This document shows, piece after piece, positions 38,253 through 52,045 of a DNA stretch of 64,000 nucleotides. Positions within the stretch are counted from its first letter, which is position 1; every line of letters begins with the position of its first letter. The notes beneath the pieces are model-generated. The model did not search any database, was not told where the DNA came from, and saw only the letters and a list, made by a program, of their open reading frames with translations. The DNA is from Dirofilaria immitis (lineage: Eukaryota > Nematoda > Chromadorea > Rhabditida > Onchocercidae): positions 1 through 64,000 of the forward strand of contig JAKNDB010000070.1 of assembly GCA_024305405.1 (NCBI GenBank), read 5' to 3'. The translations under genes were made by a program, and so were the position numbers.

Positions 38253-41200
38253 TTTAATCTCACTTCAATAAATCTTTTCATTTTGAGTGCTCGTTATTTA
38301 CATCCATTAAGCATTTTCTTTTTTTTTTTTTTATTAATTATCCTAATTAAAATTTAATTCTATTCAAATTTTTATTTATATATTTCACGCCAATTCTTTT
38401 TATATGAAGAAATACACATTTAATGGATTAGGAAGAAAGTGGATAAACATAAAATACACAAAATTAAAATTAATAAAAAATTTAAAATATTATTTGCTAT
38501 ATATAAGTGAATATAATTTTTAAATGGATGATGGAACGAAATAATCAAATAATAAATGATTTCGAAAATAAAAATGAAACAAAGATAGATGGTTAAATAA
38601 AAAAATTTTCATGCATTGAAATATTCGGATTATTTAAAAAGACTTTCAAATAACATTCATTCAGATGGATCATCACATGGCATACTTAATCGAGATGAAT
38701 TTTCAGATAATACGCTTCATTCAGATGAACTTTCAAATAATACGCTTCATTCAGACGGAAGACGGAACTTTAGATATTATGCTTAATCTGGTCACATATC
38801 AAAATGATTAATAGTATTCATATGGAAAGATCATAGATGGAATATAATGATAATACTAAATCAATAAGTTGAATATTAAACAGGCTACATTGATTAGGCA
38901 TCAAAGTGTAAATCAATAAGTTTATTCCTTAATTTCCGAATTTTTAATAAGCATTATATTTTCAAATAATTCGGAATACTTTAAAATATACTATATGCTA
39001 TATAGTAGAATTTGTTTTTAAAAGAAAAAAAATATTATAAATTTTTGAGTGATTCTAATGTCTGAAAAATTTTAATAAAAAAATGAAATAGAAAAGGAAT
39101 AAAAAGAGCAAAATATAATTTGGCAAAAATTAAATTATATTTTCTGCCATTGATTATTTGGGAGAAAAAATGAAAAAAATGCTTATATAATTATTAATTA
39201 ATAGAAAATGGAAGAATTGAATAGTAAGATTAAAAAAGAAAAAAAACTTTATAAATGATGTAATTAAATTTAAAAAAATATATGTATTTTATACAATAGT
39301 TCGAAATTATCATGCAGAAAATATTTACAAATCGAATCATGTTTAGCTTATCTCTTTATTTTATCAGCATACTTTACGGAAAATAAAAAAATTGTGAATC
39401 AATATTTTCTTTTTAAATGCTTTTTGTCTTAAATAATATTCTATATTCTTTGCTTTTCCCTATTATATTTTTTAAACTTGAATTAAATCAAACTTTCTCC
39501 TTGTCCATATTTAATTTTATATCAATAAACTTATCCTAATACAATGAATGGTTTTAAAATACGCTTATCAACAATTTCCTCTTTCCAATAAATCCCATTT
39601 AATTGTAATAATTTTAGATAAGAAATAGAAGATTTTATTTGATGGGATATATATCAATTTTTAAAATATATGTTCAGAAAATGAAAACGATAAAATTTTC
39701 ATTTTATGCCAACGTTTGAGCTATTGAATAAAAAAAAAAAAAAAAAATTTAAATGAAATCATGCAGTAATAATTGGTTGAATATGTTAAGTTGGATGAAT
39801 AAAATTTTTTTTTCTTTTAAAAAAAATATACTATTTTCCTATATGATTCATTTTCATTTATAAATTATTCCATTTCAAATTTCTCTTTCTTTTTGTTTTA
39901 TTTTTATATAAATTTAAAAAGATTTTTGATTGTATAATTTAGTACATAAAATAAATTATAATATAATTAATGCAATTTAATTTCATTCTGTAATAATAAC
40001 AATAATTAATTTGGGTTTTTTTTTTTTTTGTTAGAATAGAAGAAGAAAATATAATAGAAGTAATCCATATAATCATATTATATCACTTATATATTTATAG
40101 AAGGATAAAAGAGAGGATAATGAATGTTAATCTAACATTAACTCCTTCATTGGAATTTTAGGAATAGAAATAGGCACGAAAAATTTAATTATAACGATAA
40201 TTGTGCAAAGCAACGAACTAATATGTTTCATTTATTAATGAATCAGAAAACATTTAACTTCGATTAATTAATTAATTATTGATCGAAAGATTAATTGGAA
40301 AATTAAACCGAAAATTAATTAATCGAAAATTTATATTATCGAGCATTAATCGTCATTCCTCTTCTCATTTAAATGAAATGTCAATTACAGAACTATTTAA
40401 TTTTTTTTCATTTTGTTCTTTTTTTTCGCAAATTATGCCTACTATCCATTTCTTTATGGAGAGGGAGGAAAATCAATTTTAGGAGTTAGAAAAGAAATTG
40501 AAGATAAGATTTCCTCCATTTTCACAACTCAAATTTTTCATCATAAAAAAATTGCACTTTGTCAAGAAAGCAAATTGTATTTTTGATAATATAAGCTATT
40601 TTTAGAATTCAAATAAGCTAATAGTTTTCTATTTCAAACTTAATAAAAATAAAATTTGAAAACATGGAAAATAAAAAGAAATATAAAATAATAATTTGTC
40701 TCAATTTTATTCGCTAATTTTTTTTATCTATAAAAATCAATTATGATATATAATTCTGAAAATTATAATACAATGCTGAAAAATATAAATGGAGCAAATA
40801 ACTGATGAAAGTATTTTTCCACTCTATTAAAAATCCTTTATAACAAAAAAAAAAAAAAAAGATCTATTTATTATATTTAAGTTGCATATTTGAAGCCTAG
40901 TTTTTTTTTTTATTGATATTCCCAAAAGCATGAGTATAAGTGATTGTTGCATACAATTATGGAATGGGCACTTTGGGAATTATTGATTAAAAAAAAAGAG
41001 ACAAAAAACTCCATGGGGATTTATCACAACGAAATAGTCAATAGCTCATCATTATGAATGCAATTGGGGAAAAATGGCATATTCATAGAATGGCCAAAAT
41101 AAAGCTAGGGACAGAGGATGCAACTGAGCTATTATTATTGGTTGAAATAGGCTCGATCATTCATCATTTCTTGTATTATAAATTATTTTCAAAATATCTA

Positions 41201-44200
41201 AAATGGATTATCTAGACTCACTTAAATCGATTGATGACGATTCATTAAAATTGGTCGTATGTTCGTTCAGATTAATTTATGTACAGATTCCCGGTTACGG
41301 TTACTTATAGATTTTGCTTATTTGAAAAAAATCGGATCATATCATATTATTATAGCAATGTAATTCTTAACTAAATTTAGAACAATAAATAATGTAAATA
41401 ACAATGAAATGATATTTTATAAGGCTTATATTATTTATTTCAAACCTAAATTCACATATAATATAATATAATTTAAAAAGAAAGAAAAAATTTCTTATAG
41501 ATTATATAAAAAGAAAGAAAAAATTTCTTATAGATTATATAAAAAGAAAAAAGCTAATCATTATGAATATTTCTTTTATGATATTAAAAATTTAGCTTAA
41601 AGAAGAAATTATTATAAAAATTTTTTAACCAAAAGCATAAATTATTATGGAAAAGATATTAGCAAAGATTAGAAGTTGAAAATAATAATTGTTAAAGTAA
41701 AGTAAAGTATATTACTCTCTAAATAATATATATGTATACATCACATATCACATGATATGTAAAGATATGTGATGCATTTTTGGATGTAATTATCCGCAAA
41801 AAAAAGTCAATATCAAAAGCAACTTCATGTTGCGTCGTGCGTGCATCGTTATCTTTGTGATAAATTATTCATGAAAAATAGAATGCCTTATAAATATGAA
41901 AGTAATAATGATTTTAGCCTGGAAAAATCTGATGAGAATATTTGCTTGATCATCATCATCATCATCATCATCATCTCATCATTTATGATGCAGCAGTATT
42001 TAGTTAAAGAAAGGATTGAATTTTAGTTACTGATATATAATTTTTTTTTTCCTTCCTTTAACAAACTTTTTTTTCTTGATTTCAATGATATATTTCTCAT
42101 TTTTGAACCAATTAATTAATATAGAGCAGTAAATTGAAAAAAAAAAAAATAGAAAAAAACAATTACGCCAAATGACTCTAATTGCATGAGAGAATTACAG
42201 TGATTATCTGATAAACAGTTAAGCTTAACATTAAACATAGAATATGGATAAGGTAAAGGTGCCAAATATAAAATCTTTTTAAAAAAAAAAATCCAAATTG
42301 ATTTTTAATATGTTTAACTCATGTTAAATATTTAAATTTTTATTGCAATATTTGGTAAACTTAAATTATCGAAATTATCATTTTGTTGTTTTCTGTATTA
42401 AATATGGTGAAATTCAATAGATTTTTGTTTATACTTAGCTTATATAGAATTAATTAATTTCCAATTTTAACATGAAATTTAAATTCCATTCAATTCTATT
42501 CTCATAGGAAGTGAATGCATTATATGTTGGTAATCGAAAATGTCACTTCAGCGATATAAATTAAAATGAATAGATTTCAATTATGTTATCAGAACAAATG
42601 ATTAAATATGTTATAACATTTCGTTAGACAAATTTATATTAAAAAAATCTTATGCAACCGCATGATAAAAACGAAGAAACTAATTTGTTTTTACTTTGCT
42701 AATATCAAACTAAAATCATTTCATACAATCTATCTGAAAATATATCGATAAAATAGATATATGAGTTATGATGAAATAATCAAAGAATTTTTTTTTTTTG
42801 CATATTAGAAATTTTAATATTTATCAGCCAAATGAATCATAATTATTCAAATCTCAATATAAAGACTGTTTTTTCAAATATTGCTTATGATGTTGAAATT
42901 ATCTGGAATATTGTAACTATTGGAGATTCTGGACATTATTGAAAATATTTTCCATCTCTCTCTCATTCATCCTTTGTTTCTGGAATCAACGTATTATAAG
43001 CCATCGCCTATCGCAAAGATCAAGGATCAGCAATATAAGAAGGAGCAGATTCTCACGATCAATTTACAATGTTTCAAGCAGTAATCAATCTCTGTTAATC
43101 AATATTAGCAATCATTTAAGTCATTGATAATCAATATCATCCAACTCTTTCCAATTCATCTAACCAGGCTAATCTCCATTATAATCAACTCATCAAGGTT
43201 CTTTTTATCATAGCATAAAGAATTTTCTCGATTACTAACTATCTTGATGGATTATTATACTTATTAATAAAGTTGGAAATTAAGCTTTCTAATAATCTAT
43301 TCATATTACCTAAGATATTTTATTTAACATTTGATTTTTTTCCTTGTACAATATGAACTTAATAAAGATAGATAGATAAACCATTTTGAATTGATTTTTA
43401 ATTTTTTCAAAATCAATTAAATATTGCAAAAAGAAAAGAAATATCAAAATTAATTTCAAAAAAATTTTTTTCAAATTTCATCGGACATTTATTTATTATA
43501 TATTATAATTTAATCCAACAATTAATTAATACTTTTTATATTTCATCAAATTGAAAATGAAAATTAAATTCCCGTGAAGAGTAAAAGTATTAGTTATCAT
43601 ATTCAATATCACATGTTACTATATGATAAATACATAATCAAATAATGCAATTCCTTTTGTAAATAAATAATTAATACATAAAACAATATTGTTGAACATT
43701 TTCATTAGGAACACATATGTTGCTGCCGTAATATTCCCAATATTTTATTAATATTAATGTTAAATTGAACTGATTTAATATCATTTACATATTAATGTTA
43801 AATAATTGAACTGATTTAATATCAGCAGCATGATAATATATTTATGATTTTCATAACAATAAGACAGTAACTTGATAATTATCAGAGACAGTTCTCAGAA
43901 AGAAGTCATAATTATTACTTATCATATTTACTATGGTATGAAACACAATTATTCGCTATTTCAGTTTGTTTGCATTGTTTCAGTTTTGGAATCTCCTGGA
44001 TAGTTGCCGGAAGTATAAACTTACGGAATCTAGATAATCACGCAAATAATGGTTCTCTCATTTTCAAGATATGAATATAATTGTTATCACATTCAATACA
44101 AACAAGGCACATCGTGTTATGCCAATGGAATGAATCATCATTTCTGCAATGTATTATAGTTAATGATAAATTCATATTTACGATTGCCCTACTTCTTTTG

Positions 44201-45071
44201 GTAGATGAGAATTCTTATAGGTGGCGAAACATTTTCGAATGGCTATAATTGATACTTCCTCTAATCTAAATTCAAACTTTCTCTTCACTTTTCCATTTAT
44301 GTAAATAATGTGATTTTCAATGACAACAAAAATATTTGAGTCATGACGACAACAAATATAAATAAGATCCTTGTAAAAAGCCTTAAGAGCTTTTATGAAA
44401 TATCTGAAAAGAATATGCATTTAGAGGAATAGTCAGAATTAGCAAAATTTACTGAAAGCTATCTGATATTTGAGATTGATTAATCGTTTTTTTTTTTATC
44501 TCTGATATTATAAGATATTTCGACAAATAGGCTATACTGGCCATGAAAAGATGAAAAGAGAGAGAGAGAAAAAAAGATAGAAAGATATGGTAAATAGAAT
44601 AAATGATAAAGTTACATATCAATATATCTGATATCTGTGAAAAAGATGTCAACAAGACTGGCATAAAATTGTTCTTGTCAAAGCTAGCTGGATTTATTAT
44701 TAAGGTTAATTAGCTAACACTTTTTTTTCTGTTTCAGCCACCGATAACTAAAATGAATATGCCATCAGAATCTCGTTATATCGATGCTCTCATTTTAGGG
44801 AAGCAATAAAACAACAAAAAAGATTGCCAATGTCAAACGGAATGGTCTGATACTTTTTAATTTTGGTGTTTCATCTGTATTATCATTGGTAAGAACAAAA
44901 TGCCTTACATTGGGAGACTGTAAGTTTAAAAGAATGTCACCTTTCTTGAAATTTTAAATAAATACCCAAAAAATCTGATAATTCCCCATAATTCAATCAA
45001 TGCCAGTAAATCAATTTATTATTATAATAGGTCTTAATAAGTTTATAAATATTTTTAACTGATTGCAAAAG
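38253..45071. other. AT-rich intergenic region upstream of unc-41
   Basis: The first few hundred bases probably contain the unc-41 promoter, but no specific element is identified. The region holds short tandem repeats (30-bp units with AATACGCTTCATTCAGA at about 38690-38760; 33-bp units at 41473-41546; (ATC)n at 41948-41975) and a partial duplication at 43740-43825. GC is a little higher at 40930-41290, where a 34-codon frame starts MDYLDSLKSIDDD; support for a gene is too weak to call it one. Confidence 0.5.
41473..41546. repeat. 33-bp tandem repeat, 2.3 copies
   Basis: AAAAAGAAAGAAAAAATTTC followed by TTATAGATTATAT occurs twice in a row, then begins a third time. Confidence 0.85.
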
Positions 45072-45157
45072 AAAAATTTTTTAATTTAAAAATGATATTC
45101 CAATCAAAAATGAATATTCATTCATGAATATCATTTTTAAATTAAAAATTTTTAATA
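45072..45157. repeat. Inverted repeat downstream of the beta-tubulin relic
   Basis: TTTAAAAATGATATTC at about 45085 is mirrored by GAATATCATTTTTAAA at about 45126, and the flanking A and T runs extend the stem to nearly 30 bp. The loop is about 25 bases. It may be a small hairpin element or a chance feature of AT-rich DNA; the length of the match favours the former. Confidence 0.7.
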
Positions 45158-45179
45158 GGATATGCTGATGATAAGGATT

Positions 45180-46890
45180 CAGATGAAGCGCTTGATGCTG
45201 ATATTGTTGATAATCCGAAATTTGATCCATCGTGCTATTATCGGCTTTGGTGAATTCCATTTCATACATTCCCTTCCCCGTATACTAATGCAAAAGGCTC
45301 TGCGTCGAAATATCGCTATAAAGTGACAATTAAAATATTGCATTTTGTGATTTTTAGAATTCCAATTTAAAGTTTTCCTCATAAAATCATAAATTTATGA
45401 TTTATCATATATATATATATATATATATATATAACCAATTCAAAAGAAAATAAACTTCGAATTGTTCAGTAATTCTAATGAATATTTCTTGAATGGCGGT
45501 AGTATTTCCGAGAAAAGTAGCGCTGATCTTGATCCCGCGTGGTGGTATATAAAAAAACTGTCTTAATGTTATTTGCAATTCAATCCATTCGGCAAAGTAT
45601 GAAGAATTTTTGTTTTGAACATTTAAAATTTGCGTTTCCAATTCCTGGCGAGTATGATTTGATAACATTTCGATGATAGTTTAAACAATATTGTAATTTC
45701 ATGCAAATTATTATTTATTGACATACATTGATAATCATCCACAGAACATTGCAATAGCGATCAGATAACAGCCATACCTTGGATCATAAGCGGTTATCAT
45801 GTTTCGTTCGTCAAACAACTATAATAAATACAATTCCTAAATAATTTAAATTGTATAAAAATTAAAGAATTATTCTGTGATTCTATATTATTTTCTTATC
45901 CGTTTTATTTAGTGCAGCTAAATATAATGCATTATTTAGTCAAATAATAGCGAAATATAATTAATAGATTAACTCATATGAAAATGATTTTTCATGTTTT
46001 TTAAAATGATAATATTAAATAGAGAAAGAGAAAAGTTATTAAGAAATTTGAAAAAAGATGAACTGAAATATGTCTATTTTCCTTGTGCATATTACATTAT
46101 GATACGTAAAATAGTGCGTAAATAAAAATTATAAAATCAAAATTGCTAAGATCATATTACTAAGACAATTTTTTCTTCATCTAATATTTCCATGATCAAT
46201 CTGTTGGGTCAGTTCATTGATTTTAAATGATCTATATGTAGTAGTATTACGAGAAGTTAATAGTGCGAAACCAAACATAAAAAAATGAAGCCTTGGAAAC
46301 GGAATCATAGTGACTGTTAGTTTACGTAATTCAGCATTAAATTGGCCAGGAAATCGTAGACAAGTCATTACTCCAGATATAGCCATTGAAACTAAACACT
46401 GTTTATTTATTATTCATCGCTATATTATGTTACGCTTCATTTGGAATCTGTTTTCATTTTTTTTTTTTTCAAGTGGAAAAAGAGAACTGAAGCATTTTGA
46501 TTCGCGTATTGATGTCATTCAATAATCTCGACTCATTTTTTTTACGTAGGCGTATAATTACTTTGTTCGTTATTTTCCTTATTCTTAGATTAAAAACAAA
46601 AAAAAAAAGAACTTCAACATTTACCTAAATAATTCAAATCACCGTAAGTTGGTCCAGTAAGCTTCAGCGTACGTAAACAAATTTCATAAAGCGCTTCGTT
46701 ATCTCTACAAAACGTCTCATCTGTATTTTTCTATTATTTGATGTACGGACAGCGAAGGCAATTTTAGAGTACTATTAGCGTATGTTGCGTTTAAATTTGA
46801 TTCACTCGGACTACCAAAGTCATTCTACTGCCAATAAAATTCCATGAGTTTAGGCAAGTGGCGATAAAGGAGGATAATAAATGCGCTCAA
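45180..46890 (-). pseudogene. Decayed beta-tubulin
   Basis: Minus-strand pieces follow beta-tubulin order. 46731-46835 gives LNATYANSTLKLPSLSVHQ. 46630-46733 gives NTDETFC then [20 protein letters not shown]. 46200-46390 gives [19 protein letters not shown] and [18 protein letters not shown]. 45752-45832 gives FDERNMITAYDPRYGCYL. 45430-45650 gives [14 protein letters not shown] and [18 protein letters not shown]. 45180-45345 gives IFRRRAF and KGMYEMEFTKADN. Damage includes a frame slip before LPSLSVHQ, compensating slips after EWI, a one-base loss after RRAF, and the invariant Trp codon of HWYTG changed to TAG. The N-terminal GTP-binding half and the acidic tail were not found. Some slips could be sequencing errors, but the stop and missing half indicate a pseudogene. 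Confidence 0.85.
45408..45433. repeat. (AT)n tract
   Basis: About 13 AT dinucleotides lie within the beta-tubulin relic, between the FEVYF-type coding remnant and the RRRAF remnant. Confidence 0.9.
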
Positions 46891-47950
46891 CTTGGTTAAA
46901 TAAGAAACTTGATGAGCCTGGCCTCTAATTTTCAATGCTGCAGAGTGGTGATATAGGATGATATTGAGAAGTAGGGTCATTAATTTAAAGTAATGATTTC
47001 TTGCATATTATTGGCCTTATAGCATCATCTTTCGATATATGCTTTCTGACCTCTGTCTTAGCTACATCTATTGCCATAATGGTAGTTGTCTCAATGTTGT
47101 CATCAGTTTTTTTAACATTCCTCATCTATATGTTCATTACAAATAATTTAATTTTTAATTTGCGTCAGATCATTTATTTCTCAAAGAACGATCCTTCTGA
47201 GGAACCACGTTTCTTTCACGAGAAAATATCGATGATTGTTCTTATTACATATATATATTTTCTGTCCATTCTGCGATCTGTCTATCGGCATTTAATATAA
47301 AATGACGATTTCCTTAATATTGCTATACTAAATTCAGAATTCAGTTTTTAATTATTCAAAAATTCATTTATGTTTCTGAGGATTCTGTTATCTCGTACAT
47401 ATGCAACACACAACACACACACACACACACATCCACAGACGCAGACACAGACACAGACATACGCATGAATTTTTGTCTTAATTTTTGCAGGCGAAGATAT
47501 GTTGAGGTAAGGTCAAATGTCACTGAGTAATTTTGTTTGTTTTTATAATATTTTTATTTTCACCCTTTCATGCAAATTTATTTTATCTCTAATTCCGTTC
47601 TCTTTTCATTTCATCTATCAATTTTTTTTTTTTGAATTTTAGTAGGTATTTATTTAGCGCTGCAAATGTGTGAATCACGTTGTATGAATCATCAAAGTTA
47701 TATTCATTTATCAAATTGTATCTTTCCTTTCGTTTCATTCATTAAATATTTGCTTACTTTTCATATTCCAATCTATGGAAGACTTCTCTTCGTTTGTTTA
47801 TTTGGTGATTTAATCAGATAATTCGGATATAATTACTCAATTTGATATCCAAAATGACTATTTTTTATTTTACCTTATCTTTGAATTTCCAATGAAAATT
47901 CTTTACGAAATGAATTTCAACCCGCATTATGAATAATTTGATTTTTCAGA
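46891..47950. other. Spacer between the beta-tubulin relic and the F-box gene
   Basis: Contains a (CA)n/(CAGA)n tract at about 47406-47460. A plus-strand 99-codon hydrophobic frame at 47001-47300 has no recognisable family. On the minus strand the same place reads IETTTIMAIDVAKTEVRKHI, which looks coding but could not be linked to other exons. The divergent flank just before 47951 should carry the F-box gene promoter. Confidence 0.4.
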
Positions 47951-50900
47951 ATGGATTCAATAACAGAATCACCCGGCCGATATTGGCCTGTATCACGCAA
48001 ATATGATACAGTAGATGGAAGATATAAATTTTTCACAGCGTAAGTACTTCTGTATTTTATTAATGAAAATATTGGACAAAGTTCAAGGAATAGAAGATTT
48101 TCTCTCAAAATTTCTGATTTTGAATAGTATTTCTCCAATCAAATTGCATCTCGATCGAATAGAAAGTTGTACGGAATATTTTTTATCTGATTCTTAATCA
48201 ATTTTAGTTCTCATGCTAGTCGAATGCAGGTATACTATCCATTAATAAGAATTGGTCGTACAGCTTACTCATCTTCTCGACACAATGCTACCACTTTGAA
48301 ATCTCAGGTGATTCAATTTTCATATCGATGTAACAAACCAGGCATGCTTTCTGTTATATTTTGTTTTTGTTTCATTTCTTAATGAAAGAATGGAAAATTT
48401 TCAGATTCCACTCAGAACTGAAATGGAAATTGACGAATTTATGGCCGATTCAAGTGTCGAGAAGGTATTTTTTATCTTATACTGTTACGAAATATAATTT
48501 ATTGCTATGAACTATTACAGATGAATCCAATAAAAGTCTTTTCAATCATAATTTATCAAGGGAATATCCACAACGATAAATGATTTATCGAATGAGATAT
48601 TGCTGAAAATATTTGAGTATTGTCATCCGATTGATTTGATTCATTGTTTTTCTTTGGTTTCTCGTCGTTGGAATTATTTAGCGACTTATCCTAATTTCTT
48701 TACCGAAGTTCGAGTATTAGTTAATGATTTCTCGCTGAAATATGGCAGCGTGAAAACATTCTTCCAGAGAGTAAGTTTTATGCAGTGATTTGTTGCATAA
48801 TGATATTTGATAATTAGTGAAGGGATTTTCGTAGTTTATTTCATATTTTATGAACAAATTGATCAAAATCATGATGACAGATTTGTCGTCTTTCTTTGAA
48901 ATTATTTTCCTTTCATTTTCCATTTTTGCTGATTGATGAGTTCAAATGTAAATATCAGTTTATCAGTTTATCCTTTTTGAGTATTTTCAGACTTCGCAGT
49001 ATCTTCGGAAACTATGCATTGATTGTTCGGTGCCCTTACCATCTACCCAAGTTAACGAATTATTCGACATTTGTTTTCCTAACATCATCCATCTCGATAT
49101 TAGCTCTTTTATTGGTAGAGATTGAAACTATTTTTGTAAGTGAGTCGTTACGAAAAAGTGATGAAAATAAGATGCCTGGTAAGAGTTATTTTCTTGGACT
49201 TCAAATATTTTTCCATTTAAATGATTTTTTTGCAGCAATAAATGTTGTATTGTTGAAAAAAATATCAAATTGCTTTCCGAATGTTGAAACATTGCATATG
49301 GATGGAATAAAAAAGTATGATATTGAAAACTGCATGAAAATTGCTTTGTATTTAGCAATGCTATCATCGTAACTAATATTACTACTTTACTCTCCAGCGT
49401 TTAATTGCTACGAATATTTTTGCAGTACTTTTTGGTTTGATTTAATTCAACAGAGTTCTAACGTCTGCTAAACTGATTTCAGCTGACGTGATTTTTTTTG
49501 TAGTTTTTCATTGATAATAGAAATGAAAAGGAATGGAAAGAAGTGCTGGATGTATTATTTGGAGATGAAACCATTTTCCCGCAAATGAAAAATTTCTTCA
49601 TGAATGTGCGACAGTACAGCTCATTATTTGATGAAAAATTATCAATTTGCAAACGTCCACTAAGTTTATTATGTATTTACAATGAAGGAACCAACGTGAA
49701 GTAAGTTTTTATGATTGCTTTAGCGAAATTATTGGCTGTTATTGACTTCTTAAAAGTTTTGTGACTGTGTTGTTCGTATTTTGAAGCCCCATTGTTTGAG
49801 AATTGCTAAGTACCTAGCTTCATCTCAAAATATTTGATCGAATTCAACAACTGATCGTATTTTTTGCAAATCGTTATTTTATTTCTTAGCATTACGGACA
49901 TGTTTATTAATATTCCTGTGTTTCAGTTTCAGCGAAATCAAAACTTCTCCACTGAGGTCAACGCTTACTGAACTTTATCTTGAATATTGTGTTGGAAGCG
50001 ATGATTATCGATATATTGCCGATTTGCATAATTTGAAAGCATTTTCATTTTTTATCTGTGTTTCTACCTTTGATGAAGATGTTGCGCCTTTAAAGGTAAG
50101 TAAAGATCTTCAAAATACGTTTTTACTTCTCGCAGTGTATGGATACTAAAAGTTAAATCATTATGGGAGAATGATGGATAGTTTTTAGTGTTTTAATTAA
50201 GTGCTGCAGACTTTTTGGTTTTTGAAGACTAAATGATTATTGCTACTAATTTCACAACAGTGTATCAACTTGACTATTTTATCATGGAATCTTTTCTGTC
50301 AAAATTTGTTCACACTTAATTTTAATCTAATCTTTGATTCTCTGACTGTTATTTGTGCAATAAAAATTACGGAGCAGTTGATGTTATTTTGGTTTATTGT
50401 TATTAGTCTTTTAATATTGTAGAGTCTGTACAATTTGGAAAAGCTTCGAATGGGCTGTGGTGGCGAAAATGGTTGCCTTACCATTGAAGGAATGATTAAT
50501 TTATTTACCTTACCATTTAAAGAACCTGAAAAAACATTCCCATTCAAGCTCAAGCATCTAGAAATTTCAGAATTCTATGCCTGCAAGACCGATCTCTTAA
50601 AAGCTATTGACAAAAAGTATGCTCATTTTTTCTCTTATTCAAGTTTCATAACAGTACAAAAATTACAATGATAATGAATTGCAGAAAGTTGTGAATTGTA
50701 AATACATAGAAAATATTTTTGGATTAAAATATTTTTTTGGCGATAGAATATGTTGTTAGGAAATTAAATATTATTCATTACAGTTGCCCAGAGTTGAAAA
50801 CACTTGGTTTACCATTCAATGAATATATGGACGACGAAGCTGTGCCATTTATTGTTAGCAATTTCAAGTGAATACATTTTGTTATGTGGATGTACTTTTC

Positions 50901-52045
50901 GAAATATTCATTTTTTTTTTATTAAATGAGCTGAATTTTCACTCTTTCGTGAGAACTAGTTTAGTATCTAGGAGTAAACTTCAGTTCATATTTCGATATA
51001 TTGTATTGTGCAATTCCATACTCTAAAATTTTTTTTTATTCATGGCTACAATAAAATATTCTTTATTGAATTAGTGCCAGCGAAAAGTTTATGTCTAAAG
51101 TAATTAGGTTAGCACTCTTAATCTTAACTAATTTACAGGCACTTAGTTCTTTTGGATCTAAGCAATCTTAGAGATTGCTATAAAGATGAAGTTTGGAATA
51201 ATCTGAGCGAGGACGATTTACCTGATTTACGTCTCCTCAAACTTCATGGAAATAAGGTAATCATTTGGCAGGAAATGGATAGGATTCACTAAGATATCGT
51301 TCAAAATAATGAAGAGCATCCGATGTTAATTTTGGATGAATGATAAAGGAGAAGATTTGCAGATTCTAAAATTAACTTCCGTTTGTGACTGTGTTTACTA
51401 AAACTTTTCTGCATGGTCGTGTTGAAAATGGGACAATTATTTTAAGGTTAATATTGAGAATTTACAACTCCTCAATTTAAAACGACCCAAATTGTTAGTT
51501 TCAACCAGATGGAATCATTTTATTAACTGGACTAAAACTAAGAATGGTTGCGTTTTTCACGATACGTTTGATGGTGATATTAGAGCCGTAGAAAACGATT
51601 TACGTCAGATTGATGGATTTCGTGATTTTACAATTACTTCACCATTATTCATGTTAGTTTCAAGAATTTTTATTGTGTTTGAAGCGATAGATCTAAAGAA
51701 AAGTTCATTTTTGACAGTTTAATTTTTATTCTCTAATTCTTTTATTTGACCCCTAATTTCTCCAATATTTTTATTGATGCAACAAAATATTGAAAATTGA
51801 AGCGATGGACTTAAAAAAGGTCTATTTTTGACAATTTAATTTCCACTCTGTAATTCTTTCTTTTCACTTATATTTTTTAACATTTTTGTTAATACAACTT
51901 TATTCGTATTTTCAATTTATATTTTAGTTATGATGACGAGTGTCTTCATCCATTTGTAGGACGCACATTATCATACGATAGTTATCCTTTCTTATCTGGA
52001 GAAAAGCAACGGTATAGAGCTCGAAGTGGTAATTATTCTGATTAA
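47951..52045 (+). CDS. F-box protein with leucine-rich repeats
   Basis: F-box proteins are substrate receptors of SCF (Skp1-Cullin) ubiquitin ligases; the F-box binds Skp1 and the leucine-rich part binds the target. There are thirteen exons: 47951-48039, 48208-48307, 48405-48464, 48561-48770, 48991-49114, 49236-49368, 49504-49700, 49927-50095, 50423-50616, 50784-50867, 51139-51256, 51447-51652, 51928-52045. They give about 600 residues, from MDSITESPGRYWPVSRKYD to YRARSGNYSD. The F-box is in exon 4 (INDLSNEILLKIFEYCHPID, then VSRRWNYLA). Exons 5-12 carry degenerate leucine-rich repeats such as HLDISSF, TLTELYLEYC, LKHLEIS and HLVLLDLSNLRD. Phases agree except at 49368/49504, where one extra T in the T5 run at 49504 restores frame. 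The target and a named orthologue are not known to me. Confidence 0.85.
51670..51875. repeat. Tandem duplication inside the last F-box-gene intron, about 120 bp
   Basis: TTGAAGCGATAGATCTAAAG...TTTTTGACAGTTTAATTT (from about 51679) recurs as TTGAAGCGATGGACTTAAAA...TTTTTGACAATTTAATTT (from about 51799). The second copy reaches the region before the final acceptor. It lies in the intron 51653-51927. Confidence 0.75.

Noticed and set aside
47001..47300. 99-codon hydrophobic frame that might be a membrane protein
   Set aside because: No family match, no splice partners, and the opposite strand looks at least as coding.
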